Positions 26,643-35,304 of a stretch of 64,000 nucleotides of DNA are shown piece after piece. The first letter of the stretch is position 1. The number at the start of each line of letters is the position of its first letter. The notes beneath the pieces are model-generated. The model had not been told where the DNA came from and did not search any database. It worked only from the letters and a program-made list of their open reading frames with translations. Source of the stretch: Pseudodesulfovibrio profundus (lineage in GTDB: Bacteria; Desulfobacterota; Desulfovibrionia; Desulfovibrionales; Desulfovibrionaceae); NCBI RefSeq assembly GCF_900217235.1, contig NZ_LT907975.1, forward strand, positions 3,633,001 to 3,697,000. The letters run 5' to 3'. Made by a program: the position numbers and the translations under genes.

Positions 26643-26644
26643 TG

Positions 26645-27409
26645 TTATTTCTCCTTGAGCAGTCGCCGCGATAAAAGGACGGCGACTACGGTTATAGCGA
26701 TCATGATAACGCTGAGCGCGTTGACATCGGGTTTAATGCCCAGACGGACCATGGAGTAGATTCTAAGCGGCAGAACTTCATAGGTCGGCCCAGTGGTGAA
26801 AAAGCTGATGATTACGTCATCAAGCGATAAGGTGAAGCTCAACAGCCAACCGGCTGCCAGGCCAGGCATTGCCATGGGGATGACGACGCGTCGGAAGAGC
26901 TGGTATTCACTGGCTCCCAAGTCGCGGGCCGCTTCAACCACGGATCGGTCAAAACCCCGAAACCGTGAGTAGACGGTCGCAGTCACGAACGGGACGCACA
27001 AGGTTATGTGTCCCATGAGCAGTGTCCAGAATCCAAGGGTCAGCCCCGCACTCAGGAAAAGCACCAGCAAAGAGATGGCAATGACGATATCCGGGGACAT
27101 CATCATGACGAAGACGCTGCTGAACATGGCTCGCCTGCCCTTGAACCGGTACTGGTGCAGCATGAATGCCGCCAGCGTGCCGATGATGCAGGCAACCGTG
27201 GCCGAGACCACCGCAATGGTCATTGACCGAAGGGCCGCATCGATCAGCGTGGTGTTCTCCAGCAGCTTGCCATACCATTTCAGGGTGAATCCCTGCCATG
27301 ACAGCGAGTACTTGGAAGCGTTGAATGAATACAACGCCATCACTCCCAGCGGAAGGTACAGGAAAAGGTACACCAGTCCGGCATAAGCTGTTTTAATGTA
27401 TTTCATCAT
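26645..27409 (-). CDS. potC: Polyamine ABC permease PotC
   Basis: 254 residues, six membrane helices. GVMALYSFNASKYSLSWQGFTLKWYGKLL and the loop EAARDLGASEYQLFRRVVIPMAMPGLAAG are typical of PotC/PotI. The start overlaps the PotB stop by 4 bases; ATG 27406 is a close alternative. Confidence 0.88.
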   Translation of the reverse strand: MMKYIKTAYAGLVYLFLYLPLGVMALYSFNASKYSLSWQGFTLKWYGKLLENTTLIDAALRSMTIAVVSATVACIIGTLAAFMLHQYRFKGRRAMFSSVFVMMMSPDIVIAISLLVLFLSAGLTLGFWTLLMGHITLCVPFVTATVYSRFRGFDRSVVEAARDLGASEYQLFRRVVIPMAMPGLAAGWLLSFTLSLDDVIISFFTTGPTYEVLPLRIYSMVRLGIKPDVNALSVIMIAITVVAVLLSRRLLKEK

Positions 27410-28260
27410 ATCTTGGCCCTCCTGCCGGAGCGGCGAACACTCTGAAAGTACAGAGCGAGCAATACTCCCATGATCACAGTCATGGCGATGGAAGCCGCTG
27501 CACCCATGGGGAGGTCGCGTGCGGTAAGGAACTGGTCGCGGATGTAGTTACCCAGCAGCATGGTCCGTGCTCCACCAAGGATGTCCGGTATGTAGAACAT
27601 GCCCAGCGCGGGCAGGAATACCAGCATGCACCCCGAGAGAATGCCCGGTGTGGTCAGCGGGATGGTTATCTTCCTGAAGGTAGCCCATCTGCTGGCTCCC
27701 AGATCACGCGATGCTTCGATCAGTCGATTGTCGAGTTTTTCCAGCGCGGCATAGAGCGGCAGGATCATGAACGGCAGCAGCGTGTAGATATAGCCGATGA
27801 AGATGGCGGTCTCGGTATACATGATCTTGAGCGGCATATCGATGATACCCAGGAACATCAGGGTTTTGCTCAAAATACCGTCTGCCTTGAGGACCGCGAC
27901 CATGGCGTAGGTGCGAATAAGGGTGTTGGTCCAGAAGGGAATCATGACCAGCAGGAGCATGAGCCGCGCACGCCGTTTTTCGGATCGAGCCACAATGTAA
28001 GCGAACGGATACCCGATCAGGAGGCACAGCGCCGTAGCAGCCGCAGCCATGAACAGGGATTCGAGCACCATGAAGCCCAGTGCCGGTTCCAACAGACGCT
28101 GATAACTTTCAAGGGTGAAGATCGGTGCGATGAGATCGTCCGGATGACGTTGCAGAAAGCTGACGCCAGTGAGCATCAGGGTAGGCACGGCACCGAAGAC
28201 GATCATCCAGCAGATGACTCCGCCGATGACAAAACGTTTGAAAAGACGATTATCTTTCAT
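27406..28260 (-). CDS. potB: Polyamine ABC permease PotB
   Basis: 284 residues from ATG 28260, overlapping the PotA gene by 11 bases; a longer reading would lie deep inside potA. Motifs: VPTLMLTGVSFLQRHPDDLIAPIFTLESYQRLLEP and EASRDLGASRWATFRKITIPLTTPGI, as in PotB/PotH. It pairs with PotC. Confidence 0.88.
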   Translation of the reverse strand: MKDNRLFKRFVIGGVICWMIVFGAVPTLMLTGVSFLQRHPDDLIAPIFTLESYQRLLEPALGFMVLESLFMAAAATALCLLIGYPFAYIVARSEKRRARLMLLLVMIPFWTNTLIRTYAMVAVLKADGILSKTLMFLGIIDMPLKIMYTETAIFIGYIYTLLPFMILPLYAALEKLDNRLIEASRDLGASRWATFRKITIPLTTPGILSGCMLVFLPALGMFYIPDILGGARTMLLGNYIRDQFLTARDLPMGAAASIAMTVIMGVLLALYFQSVRRSGRRAKI

Positions 28261-29365
28261 GGGGCAACACCACTTCCCACCCCTCAAACCATCCCACAGC
28301 CACGCGGTCGCCAGCGTGGAAGTAGAGGTTCTCGGCATCTTCGTCGAAAAACTCGGAAACGATGATCTGTTTGCCATCATCGAGGGTTATGTCCACATCG
28401 TAGGTCGCACCCTTGTAGAAGGTCCGCTCCACAGTGCCTTTGAGCATTGCCTTGGCAAACTTCTCCGCCAGTTCGGGGTCGTCTTCCACTTCGCGCATGA
28501 CTTCGACCCGGAAATCCTCCGGACGCAAAAGGACATGAATCCTGTCGCCCTCGGAAAAATCACGGTTGGATTTGACGACAACAGGGACTCCGGCCACTTC
28601 AGCCTCGTAGGTCGTGTCCTTCACTTCGGTAATGGTTCCATTGAGAACATTGATCTCTCCCACGAAGCGGGCCACGTAGAGATTGACCGGATTCTCGTAG
28701 ATATCCTTGGGGCTGCCGATCTGTTCGATGACTCCCTCGTTCATCACGACAACGCGATCCGACATGGTGAACGCCTCTTCCTGGTCGTGAGTGACGAGGA
28801 CAAAGGTGATCCCAAGGGTGCGCTGCAACTCTTTGAGCTCTTTTTGCATTTCTTTGCGCAGGCGGTGATCCAGCGCGGAAAGCGGCTCGTCGAGCAGAAG
28901 AACTCGCGGCTTGTTGACGATGGCGCGAGCAATGGCCACACGCTGCTGCATACCACCAGAAAGTTCGGACGGCATGCGGTTGACCATCTTTTCAAGACGG
29001 ACAAGAGCAAGGGCGGCAGGAACTTCTTTGGCAATGGCTGATTCAGCCATGCCCGCAATACGCAGGCCAAAGGCGACATTGTCATATACGTTCATGTGCG
29101 GGAACAGGGCGTAGCTCTGGAAAACGGTGTTTACCGGACGAGATTCAGGATCAAGGCCGACCATTTCTTTACCGTCGATGCGAATGGTGCCGCTGTCGCA
29201 CTGCTCGAATCCGCCAATGAGTCGGAGAATAGTCGTTTTGCCACAGCCGGACGGCCCCAGCAACGTCAGGAACTCTCCATCGGCTATGGATAATGAAATG
29301 TCCTCAACGGCGATGTCGCCGTCAAACGACTTACTGATGTTGGATAATTCTATTACGTTTTCCAT
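28250..29365 (-). CDS. potA: Polyamine ABC ATPase PotA
   Basis: 371 residues. ABC domain with Walker A GPSGCGKTT, signature LSGGMQQRVAIARA and Walker B VLLLDEPLSALD, then a C-terminal TOBE-like domain of about 130 residues (FVGEINVLNGTI, VLLRPEDFRVEV). The long 'DPESRPVNTVFQSYALFPHMNV' region is typical of PotA. It begins 17 bases after the acyltransferase stop with no terminator between, so potABCD may be read through from the sigma-54 operon upstream as well as from its own promoter. Confidence 0.9.
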   Translation of the reverse strand: MENVIELSNISKSFDGDIAVEDISLSIADGEFLTLLGPSGCGKTTILRLIGGFEQCDSGTIRIDGKEMVGLDPESRPVNTVFQSYALFPHMNVYDNVAFGLRIAGMAESAIAKEVPAALALVRLEKMVNRMPSELSGGMQQRVAIARAIVNKPRVLLLDEPLSALDHRLRKEMQKELKELQRTLGITFVLVTHDQEEAFTMSDRVVVMNEGVIEQIGSPKDIYENPVNLYVARFVGEINVLNGTITEVKDTTYEAEVAGVPVVVKSNRDFSEGDRIHVLLRPEDFRVEVMREVEDDPELAEKFAKAMLKGTVERTFYKGATYDVDITLDDGKQIIVSEFFDEDAENLYFHAGDRVAVGWFEGWEVVLPHER

Positions 29366-29382
29366 TATGAAATATTGCTCTA

Positions 29383-30462
29383 TTAATTGTTATTGGAGGA
29401 AAGGCCCGGGTGAGGAGCCGCTTCTGCCCCGAGCGGCAGACGCTTTGCCGCACGTAAACGCTGCTTGAGGAATTCCGTGCCTGGATTGATAGCCGTGTGG
29501 GCGAGAATGGCGGCAATCAGTGTTGCAACCAGTATATGCCAGCCTATCGGCTCCTCCCAGTACTCCTCGAAAATGGCGATAGCACTGAAATGCAGAAGGT
29601 AAAAGGGGTAGCTTATTTTTCCTATGTCCCTATCAAATCGAGTCACACTGAAGGTTCGGAACACAAATGGAAGAGCCACCAGTGTAACCGCAGGGAGTGC
29701 GAACGGCAGATACGGGTCGTCCACATCTCCGACAATAAGGATGACACCTACAAGCATAATGAAACAGAAGTAGTCGATGGCCTGTGACTGCTTAGGCAGG
29801 ATCCGGTAGTACCGGTATGCCAGAATACCGCACCCGAACAGCCAGAATTCCGTTGGGAAAAAGCGTTTGAAGAAGACGACATCCGCAAGAGGACCCGACA
29901 TCACGGCTATTTTGGCCAGAAGGCTGATGGCGACAACCCCGCACAGGGTGGAGGTTTTGAGTCGAACCAGCAGTGGGGCCAGCGCATAGAAGACGATCTC
30001 AAGCGACAGGGACCATGCCTGAATGAGCGGGGCATGTTTCCAGATGCCGTGACGGCTTGCCTCGACAAAATGCAATCCGCCGTCCGCTGATTGAGCCAGG
30101 CTGAAGAGCAGCTCCTGGCCGAATACGCAGGCGGAAGTCCAGAGCATGATGGCAAAGGCCAAAGGATCGGACAGGAGCGACTGCATTTTATCGAGACCGG
30201 TCATCGGGTGAATATCTCCGACTGTCAGCAGGGCAACACTGATGGACAAGCCAATGAGGTACATGGGGTACAGCGACAGAAAGCGCCCCCAGTAAAACTC
30301 TCTTGACGAGCTGTAAGTAGTGTCCAGTATCAGCGCTATGTAAAAGCCCGAAATGGCGAAGAACGCCAGAACCGCTTCATGTCCGTCAACAACCGGCACT
30401 TCCAGAAAGGGGAAGTGCGAGTTGAAGACGGCGATAGCGAGCAGAAGTCGGATGATGCCCAT
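29383..30462 (-). CDS. Acyltransferase-3 family membrane protein
   Basis: 359 residues, about ten membrane helices, OafA/YrhL type. Family motifs: MGIIRLLLAIAVFNSHFPFL (catalytic His in the NSHF position), FFAISGFYIALIL, EFYWGRFLSLYPMYLIGL and AWSLSLEIVFYALAPLL. Members transfer acetyl or other acyl groups to surface glycans or peptidoglycan. It starts 2 bases after the RimK gene and is probably the seventh gene of the sigma-54 operon that starts at 33519. Confidence 0.85.
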   Translation of the reverse strand: MGIIRLLLAIAVFNSHFPFLEVPVVDGHEAVLAFFAISGFYIALILDTTYSSSREFYWGRFLSLYPMYLIGLSISVALLTVGDIHPMTGLDKMQSLLSDPLAFAIMLWTSACVFGQELLFSLAQSADGGLHFVEASRHGIWKHAPLIQAWSLSLEIVFYALAPLLVRLKTSTLCGVVAISLLAKIAVMSGPLADVVFFKRFFPTEFWLFGCGILAYRYYRILPKQSQAIDYFCFIMLVGVILIVGDVDDPYLPFALPAVTLVALPFVFRTFSVTRFDRDIGKISYPFYLLHFSAIAIFEEYWEEPIGWHILVATLIAAILAHTAINPGTEFLKQRLRAAKRLPLGAEAAPHPGLSSNNN

Positions 30463-30464
30463 GG

Positions 30465-31370
30465 CTATCCTTTGCCCCGAGTTCCGGTTTTACCGGGTTT
30501 GGCGTTTTTCTCGATAAAATCGATGATCTTGCCCGAAAGGCTTTTGCCGGTGACGGTTTCGATGCCTTCCAGACCGGGTGAGGAGTTGACCTCCATGACC
30601 ACCGGACCGTGGTTGGTTCTGAGCAGGTCGACGCCACAGACATTCAGGCCCATGATCTTTGCAGCGCGCACGGCAGTGGATCGCTCTTCGGGAGTGATCT
30701 TGATGGTGGACGCGCTGCCACCACGGTGGAGGTTGGAGCGAAATTCGCCCGGAGCCGCCTGACGCTGCATGGAAGCGACCACCTTGCCGCCGATGACGAG
30801 GCAGCGAATGTCGCGGCCCTTTGCATCCTTGATGTATTCCTGAACCAGAATGTTCGCCTTCACGCCCTGGAACGCCTCGATGACACTTTTGGCAGCCTGA
30901 TTGTTCTCAGCCAGCACCACGCCAATACCCTGGGTTCCTTCCAGCAGCTTGACCACGAGCGGTGCGCCACCGACCATCTCGATGAGGTCGTCGGTGAACT
31001 TGGTGGAGTTGGCAAAGCCGGTCACGGGCAGGCCGATCCCCTTGCGGGACAGCAGTTGCAGGGAGCGCAACTTGTCACGGGAGCGGGTGATGGCAACCGA
31101 TTCGTTGAGGCAGTACGTTCCCATCATTTCAAACTGACGGACAACAGCGGTTCCGTAAAAAGTAATGGATGCGCCGATTCGCGGGATCACGGCATCAACA
31201 TCCGACAAATCTTCCCCTTTGTAATGGATGGTCGGGTGGTGGGACGCGATATTCATGTAGCAGCGAAGCGGGTTGATAACCTGCATATCGTGTCCGGCGG
31301 CTTTGCCTGCTTCTACCAGTGCGTTGGTGGAGTACAGGGAACGTTTTCGAGAGAGAATTGCTATTTTCAT
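30465..31370 (-). CDS. rimK: RimK-family ATP-grasp ligase
   Basis: 301 residues. N-terminal [47 protein letters not shown], and the ATP-grasp core ([63 protein letters not shown]) match RimK, which adds glutamate residues to the C-terminus of ribosomal protein S6 and can make poly-glutamate. It overlaps the retropepsin-like gene by 4 bases. The pair RimK plus RimB-like protein is known in other bacteria; a strong sigma-54 promoter in front of the set is unusual. Confidence 0.9.
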   Translation of the reverse strand: MKIAILSRKRSLYSTNALVEAGKAAGHDMQVINPLRCYMNIASHHPTIHYKGEDLSDVDAVIPRIGASITFYGTAVVRQFEMMGTYCLNESVAITRSRDKLRSLQLLSRKGIGLPVTGFANSTKFTDDLIEMVGGAPLVVKLLEGTQGIGVVLAENNQAAKSVIEAFQGVKANILVQEYIKDAKGRDIRCLVIGGKVVASMQRQAAPGEFRSNLHRGGSASTIKITPEERSTAVRAAKIMGLNVCGVDLLRTNHGPVVMEVNSSPGLEGIETVTGKSLSGKIIDFIEKNAKPGKTGTRGKG

Positions 31371-31846
31371 TTTACTAAAAGGGGTGGGTAAAAGGTTGCT
31401 GAACTGTATTTGCCTGCCTGATAGGAAAGTTGCGGGTCGACAATCAGTCGTCCCTTCATGGCCGATCGACCAAGCAACATGCGAAATTTCATCTGGTCAC
31501 GGTTTGTCAGTGTCAAATCCATCATCCATTTTCGTCCGCCGATCTCCAGTGCGGTCTGAATCACAAAACGCTTCTGGGTATGCCCTCCGGAGTTTTTCAC
31601 CTTTCGCCTGTCAATGAGGGGTGCTTCGCAGTGGTAGGAGATGTCGTCCCGTTGCTGGATCGGGTGAATATCGAAGCGGACAAAACGCTCCCCATCCCGA
31701 TTAAATGGTTCGATGTTGAACGCATGGATGGCGGAGGTTGCGGCGCCGGTGTCGATCTTCACTTTGATCCCCGGAACAGCAAAATCGGGCAGCGAGACCC
31801 ATTCCCGCCACCCGATGATCATTTTCGGTTGCTTGTGAGCTTTCAT
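31367..31846 (-). CDS. RimB-like retropepsin family protein
   Basis: 159 residues of the COG4067 family ('ATP-dependent zinc protease', RimB, retropepsin-like). [17 protein letters not shown] is followed by [14 protein letters not shown], where Asp-Thr-Gly is the aspartic-protease-like signature, then [16 protein letters not shown] (LGR in the place of the retropepsin second loop). Family members work with RimK to trim glutamate tails on S6. The 111 bases before the start hold weak inverted repeats but no T-run. Confidence 0.85.
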   Translation of the reverse strand: MKAHKQPKMIIGWREWVSLPDFAVPGIKVKIDTGAATSAIHAFNIEPFNRDGERFVRFDIHPIQQRDDISYHCEAPLIDRRKVKNSGGHTQKRFVIQTALEIGGRKWMMDLTLTNRDQMKFRMLLGRSAMKGRLIVDPQLSYQAGKYSSATFYPPLLVK

Positions 31847-31957
31847 TGAACAAAATCCTATGAAGTATTTGAAGCGCGACCCGTCACGGTAGCGTCGCTG
31901 CCGTAAGACCGGTTTTCAGTTTGAGGCGATGCTGTCGGCATCAGGGACAAGCCCGGC

Positions 31958-32230
31958 CTACCAGTCATCGTCTTCCTCGTAATCAATGTCATCTTCCAGT
32001 TTGAAGTTGCGGACCTTGATCCGTATCGATTTATTCGTTTCGGTGATGACGCCCTCTGCCGTGATCCATCGGTCAATATGATTGACCAGTGTATCGGCCT
32101 GGTCATTTTTTTCAATGATGAATTCCTCATCCCCATCAACAAGAAGGATGAGAGAGGAGACCCTTTCATTGTCCCACTCCGAGGGAAGGATCTGTCCGTA
32201 AACAGTGTCTTCATAGATATCAATGGGCAT
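31958..32230 (-). CDS. Small acidic protein, paralogue of 33250-33519
   Basis: 90 residues, cytoplasmic, strongly acidic C-terminus (LEDDIDYEEDDDW). ATG 32230 follows CCGGAG. The predicted beta-rich core aligns with the first gene of the operon: G-x-[IV]-[LV]-P-[SA]-x-W-D-[ND], then DEEFIIE against DEREIKV, then GVI. No catalytic residues are evident. The alternation of short hydrophobic strands suggests an OB-like or small beta-barrel fold, which is inference. I do not recognise a named family. Confidence 0.65.
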   Translation of the reverse strand: MPIDIYEDTVYGQILPSEWDNERVSSLILLVDGDEEFIIEKNDQADTLVNHIDRWITAEGVITETNKSIRIKVRNFKLEDDIDYEEDDDW

Positions 32231-32244
32231 CGTTGCTCCGGTCG

Positions 32245-32808
32245 TTACTGTTGTTGTTCTTCTTTGCCGTCGGTGTCGATATCGAAGCGGTAAACGACAT
32301 CTCCGGCACTTGGGATAAACTGTTTGTGGAAACGGGTTTCCTGGGTGAAACCATTGGCCTCGTAAAAAAGCCGGGCATTCTCGAAGGAACGCCCTCCGCC
32401 GGTTTCAAGAAAAATTCCTTTGCCACCTGCCACTGTTATCTGACGGATCATCTCCGAGAGGAGAGCTGAACCGATGCCCAAGCGTTGGCAGGCGGGGTCT
32501 ACGGCGATTCCGTATAATTCATAATATCCGTCCCAGCGATCAATGGGACCGAAACAGATGAATCCCGCTGTCCTATTTTCCCCGGTTGTGCTGTACGTGG
32601 CCTTGAGAAAAATGTGGGGTTCATTGCCGTCGCTGTACGCACTGTCCCATGCCATGTCTTCAGTCGACATCATGAGATCGGATGCGAACAGGCCGCTTGA
32701 TGCCGCCATGTCCAGCAGGGTGTCGACATCATCCGGCGTGATGCCTGAATGAATGCTGACTTCGATGATTTCGTTGAACCGGGGTTCTTCTTTAATGGTG
32801 ATGTCCAT
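32245..32808 (-). CDS. GNAT-family N-acetyltransferase
   Basis: 187 residues. The acetyl-CoA site is clear: YYELYGIAVDPACQRLGIGSALLSEMIRQ (motif A, with Q-R-x-G-I-G) and RSFENARLFYEANGFT (motif B). The extended N-terminal part (ITPDDVDTLLDMA, FASDLMMSTEDMAW) resembles GNATs with a small accessory segment. It is embedded between small beta-rich proteins in the RimK operon; the substrate might be a protein of the same system but nothing shows it. Confidence 0.85.
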   Translation of the reverse strand: MDITIKEEPRFNEIIEVSIHSGITPDDVDTLLDMAASSGLFASDLMMSTEDMAWDSAYSDGNEPHIFLKATYSTTGENRTAGFICFGPIDRWDGYYELYGIAVDPACQRLGIGSALLSEMIRQITVAGGKGIFLETGGGRSFENARLFYEANGFTQETRFHKQFIPSAGDVVYRFDIDTDGKEEQQQ

Positions 32809-32865
32809 TATGGTTTTCTCGTGTAAGAGGGGTGACTGGTTAGCGTGTCCACTTCATAGAGGCGG

Positions 32866-33243
32866 TCAAACACTTGCCCTTGTGATCGTATTGTTCTGCC
32901 CCGGGCGGAAAGCGAGCACGTCAAACTGCTTCTTTTCGCCGACAAGGTCTTCTTCGGGATATTCACTCGCCACAATTCGTATGGTCTCAACATCAATGAT
33001 CAGTTCGTCATCGGATACGTGCAGCGTACCGATAGCCTCGCAGATCTTTCCTTCCAATTGGTAGTTGTCCACGCCAAGGAGCACATAGTCCTGAGCTCCA
33101 TCATTGATGATCAGATTGTGTCCGGAGCTGACCACCAGCCCCCTGATGGACACAGGTCTCCCTTCCGGCTCCCCGGCGTGGACAGGCAGTACACATGTTG
33201 TCAGGAGCACTGCTATGCACGCGAAAGTTCTCAGGGTTTTCAT
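32866..33243 (-). CDS. Secreted small beta-rich protein
   Basis: 125 residues with a signal peptide (MKTLRTFACIAVLLTTCVLPVHAG). The mature part SIRGLVVSSGHNLIINDGAQDYVLLGV, LEGKICEAIGTLHVSDD and LIIDVETIRIV reads like a small OB-fold (BOF-type) domain. It resembles the two cytoplasmic neighbours in layout, less in sequence. ATG 33243 follows GGAGAGGAGT and is 6 bases after the previous stop. Function unknown; a periplasmic member in a set whose others are cytoplasmic is notable. Confidence 0.7.
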   Translation of the reverse strand: MKTLRTFACIAVLLTTCVLPVHAGEPEGRPVSIRGLVVSSGHNLIINDGAQDYVLLGVDNYQLEGKICEAIGTLHVSDDELIIDVETIRIVASEYPEEDLVGEKKQFDVLAFRPGQNNTITRASV

Positions 33244-33249
33244 ATCGTT

Positions 33250-33519
33250 CTACTCCTCTCCGTCATTGATTGGAGTATAGCTTTCCAGGAGGATGGATTC
33301 CGAGTTGTCTGATTTGCTGATGACACCTGTAAAGAGAGCCTCTCTTTGAGACATGTCCTTCAGGTTCGGAAAACTCTCCAGGTTCTCAACCTTGATTTCT
33401 CTTTCGTCGTGGCAGGCAACGAGAATGCCGGTCACTTCAAACCGGTCATCCCACTGTGCAGGCACAACCATTCCGCGAATGGTCTGCTTGTGTGTATCTT
33501 TATGCTGTGTGTGTTTCAT
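33250..33519 (-). CDS. Small protein, first gene of RimK sigma-54 operon
   Basis: 89 residues. After a basic His/Thr/Lys-rich start (KHTQHKDTHKQ) comes TIRGMVVPAQWDDRFEVTGI, HDEREIKVENLES and TGVISKSDNSESILLESY, which aligns with 31958-32230 over most of its length. ATG 33519 has GAGAAG in front. The sigma-54 promoter at 33553-33568 would give a leader of about 22 bases. No named family is recognised. Confidence 0.65.
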   Translation of the reverse strand: MKHTQHKDTHKQTIRGMVVPAQWDDRFEVTGILVACHDEREIKVENLESFPNLKDMSQREALFTGVISKSDNSESILLESYTPINDGEE

Positions 33520-33552
33520 GTGCTTCTCGACTGATGTAGTCGCAAGCCCATG

Positions 33553-33568
33553 AGCATGGAGTGTGCCA
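33553..33568 (-). promoter_or_regulatory. Sigma-54 promoter of the RimK operon
   Basis: On the - strand TGGCAC-ACTCC-ATGCT: -24 element perfect, -12 element one base off TTGC with the essential GC kept. Predicted start near 33542, 22 bases before the first ATG. Confidence 0.75.
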
Positions 33569-33618
33569 AATGTGCATCATGTTGAAATGTATAGAGTATT
33601 TTGCAGCAGGCATAAAAC

Positions 33619-33643
33619 GAATAGGAACTTAAAGTTCCTATTC
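33619..33643. promoter_or_regulatory. Enhancer palindrome 1 of the RimK operon
   Basis: GAATAGGAACTT-A-AAGTTCCTATTC, perfect 12-bp arms around one base. The core GGAACT-N3-AGTTC recurs at 33750 and 33781. It lies about 60 bp upstream of the -24 element. The gap 33520-33787 otherwise holds no gene. Confidence 0.7.
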
Positions 33644-33749
33644 ATGAGGTTGAGTGGGGGTGTTAGCGTGTTTGAAGGGTTGGATACAGTCGTAATCTGA
33701 AGACTTACCTGTTTTATATACAATATTTTCAGGGTGTTGCGTGTAGCTA

Positions 33750-33796
33750 GGAACTTTCAGTTCTTTGTGTGTCAAAAAAGGGAACTTTCAGTTCTT
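33750..33796. promoter_or_regulatory. Enhancer palindromes 2 and 3 of the RimK operon
   Basis: The 16-mer GGAACTTTCAGTTCTT occurs twice, 33750-33765 and 33781-33796, centres 31 bp apart. Site 1 is a further 126 bp away, about 12 helical turns. Copy 3 covers the stop codon of the regulator gene. Likely binding sites of that regulator (33788-35185). Confidence 0.7.
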
Positions 33797-35185
33797 GTTT
33801 ATGAAGTCGCTACGGTGTAGTTGATGTCGGTTCATCAATTTATTGAGCTGACGGGTGGTTATTCCCGCTTTTTGTGCAGCATTCTTGATGATGCCCTGGC
33901 ACTGATCCAGCAGACTGGAGAGGTACTGCTTTTCAAACTTGTCGATGGTGATCTGGCGTGCTTCCTTAAGTGGCAGGTCGGTTTTGACCGGTGCGGTCAC
34001 CACTTCGCCCTGTGTGTCGATAAGGTCGGGCGGGAAACTGTCGGGCTGAAGAACCTCGCCTGTTTCCAGAATGCAGGCTCGTTCGATGACGTTTTCCAGT
34101 TCCCGAACGTTGCCCGGCCAGTCGTATCCCTTAAAAATATTCAGGACGTGCGGGTGTATCCCTTTGATCTCCGTATTCAATTGCCCATTGAATTGACGGA
34201 TGAATTCTTCGGAGAGTCGCGGCAGGTCTTCCTGTCGTTCCCTGAGCGCCGGGATGCGAATTGGGAAGACATTGAGTCGATAAAACAAATCACGCCGGAA
34301 CTTTCCTTCCTCACAAAGCTGTCCCATGTCTTCATTGGTCGCCGCGATGATGCGTACATCAACGGGGATATCGTTCTCGCCGCCGACGCGCTGAAGGATG
34401 CGCTCCTGAATGATGTTGAGCAGCTTGACCTGAACTGACTGGCTGACCGTGCCGATTTCGTCCAGAAAGATGGTTCCGCCGTGGGCCAGTTCGAATTTGC
34501 CCAGCTTGCGACGAATAGCGCCGGTGAATGATCCTTTTTCATGACCAAAGAGTTCGCTCTCCACCAGCGTGTCGGGAATTGCGCCACAATGAACGCTGAT
34601 GAATGGCTTGTTCCTGCGGTTGCTGTGGGCGTGGATGAGTTTGGCGATAAGGCTTTTGCCTGTCCCGGTTTCTCCTGTCAGCAGAACGGTCGTGCGCGTG
34701 CTTGCCACCTGCCGTATCTTGGCAAAGGCGTCGTGCATGGCCTTGCTGCGGGTGTCGACATATTTCAATGAATCCTCATCCCAAAACTGATCACGGAGGT
34801 AGTTCAGTTCCGAGTGGAGCACGTTCGACTTGCGCACCCTGTCGACGATAAGGTCGAGTTCTTCTTTTTGAATGGGGTGAGTGAGATAGCCGAATGCCCC
34901 GGCATTGACCGCGTCCACGGCGTCCGTGGTGTGTTCTTCGTCGGCCATCACGATAATGGCGGCGGAAGGGAAGTGTGACCACATCTCTTTAAGCGCCATG
35001 TTTACGGGCGTATTGTTGCTCAGTAGCGACTCGACATCGACAAACAGCGTGTCCACTTCCCGGTCATTTTCCGGGATGGATGATTCAAAGGTGGTTCGGG
35101 CCGAAATTTCCTCATTTCGGTCGAGCAGATCGCCGATGCGCTTGGAGTGATTTCCGTCGCGGGTGATGACAAGCATTTTTCTCAT
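33788..35185 (-). CDS. Sigma-54 activator with degenerate receiver domain
   Basis: 465 residues from ATG 35185 (AGGAGGAG lies 12 bases before; longer readings add unrelated sequence). The N-terminal 120 residues have a receiver-like layout but an unusual active site: the acidic pair is reduced, the acceptor position is FVDVES, and the conserved Lys is replaced (LTHPIQ instead of L-x-KP). The AAA+ domain has Walker A GETGTGKS, loop GSFTGA (second position A to S), Walker B IFLDEIGTV and FRRDLFYRLNV. A Fis-type helix follows (IIKNAAQKAGITTRQLNKLM). It lies directly upstream of the RimK operon on the same strand with no terminator between, and the dyads next to its 3' end are its likely targets. 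Confidence 0.85.
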   Translation of the reverse strand: MRKMLVITRDGNHSKRIGDLLDRNEEISARTTFESSIPENDREVDTLFVDVESLLSNNTPVNMALKEMWSHFPSAAIIVMADEEHTTDAVDAVNAGAFGYLTHPIQKEELDLIVDRVRKSNVLHSELNYLRDQFWDEDSLKYVDTRSKAMHDAFAKIRQVASTRTTVLLTGETGTGKSLIAKLIHAHSNRRNKPFISVHCGAIPDTLVESELFGHEKGSFTGAIRRKLGKFELAHGGTIFLDEIGTVSQSVQVKLLNIIQERILQRVGGENDIPVDVRIIAATNEDMGQLCEEGKFRRDLFYRLNVFPIRIPALRERQEDLPRLSEEFIRQFNGQLNTEIKGIHPHVLNIFKGYDWPGNVRELENVIERACILETGEVLQPDSFPPDLIDTQGEVVTAPVKTDLPLKEARQITIDKFEKQYLSSLLDQCQGIIKNAAQKAGITTRQLNKLMNRHQLHRSDFINKN

Positions 35186-35304
35186 TATGTCGTGACTCCT
35201 CCTGTCCTTGTAAAACCAAGTTTGCAAAGGGACAATAAAAAAAGCTGCCAGCCGGAAGTGCGCGGTTTGTGAAGAGGGGGAAGTCGATGGCTGCGGGTAT
35301 GACA

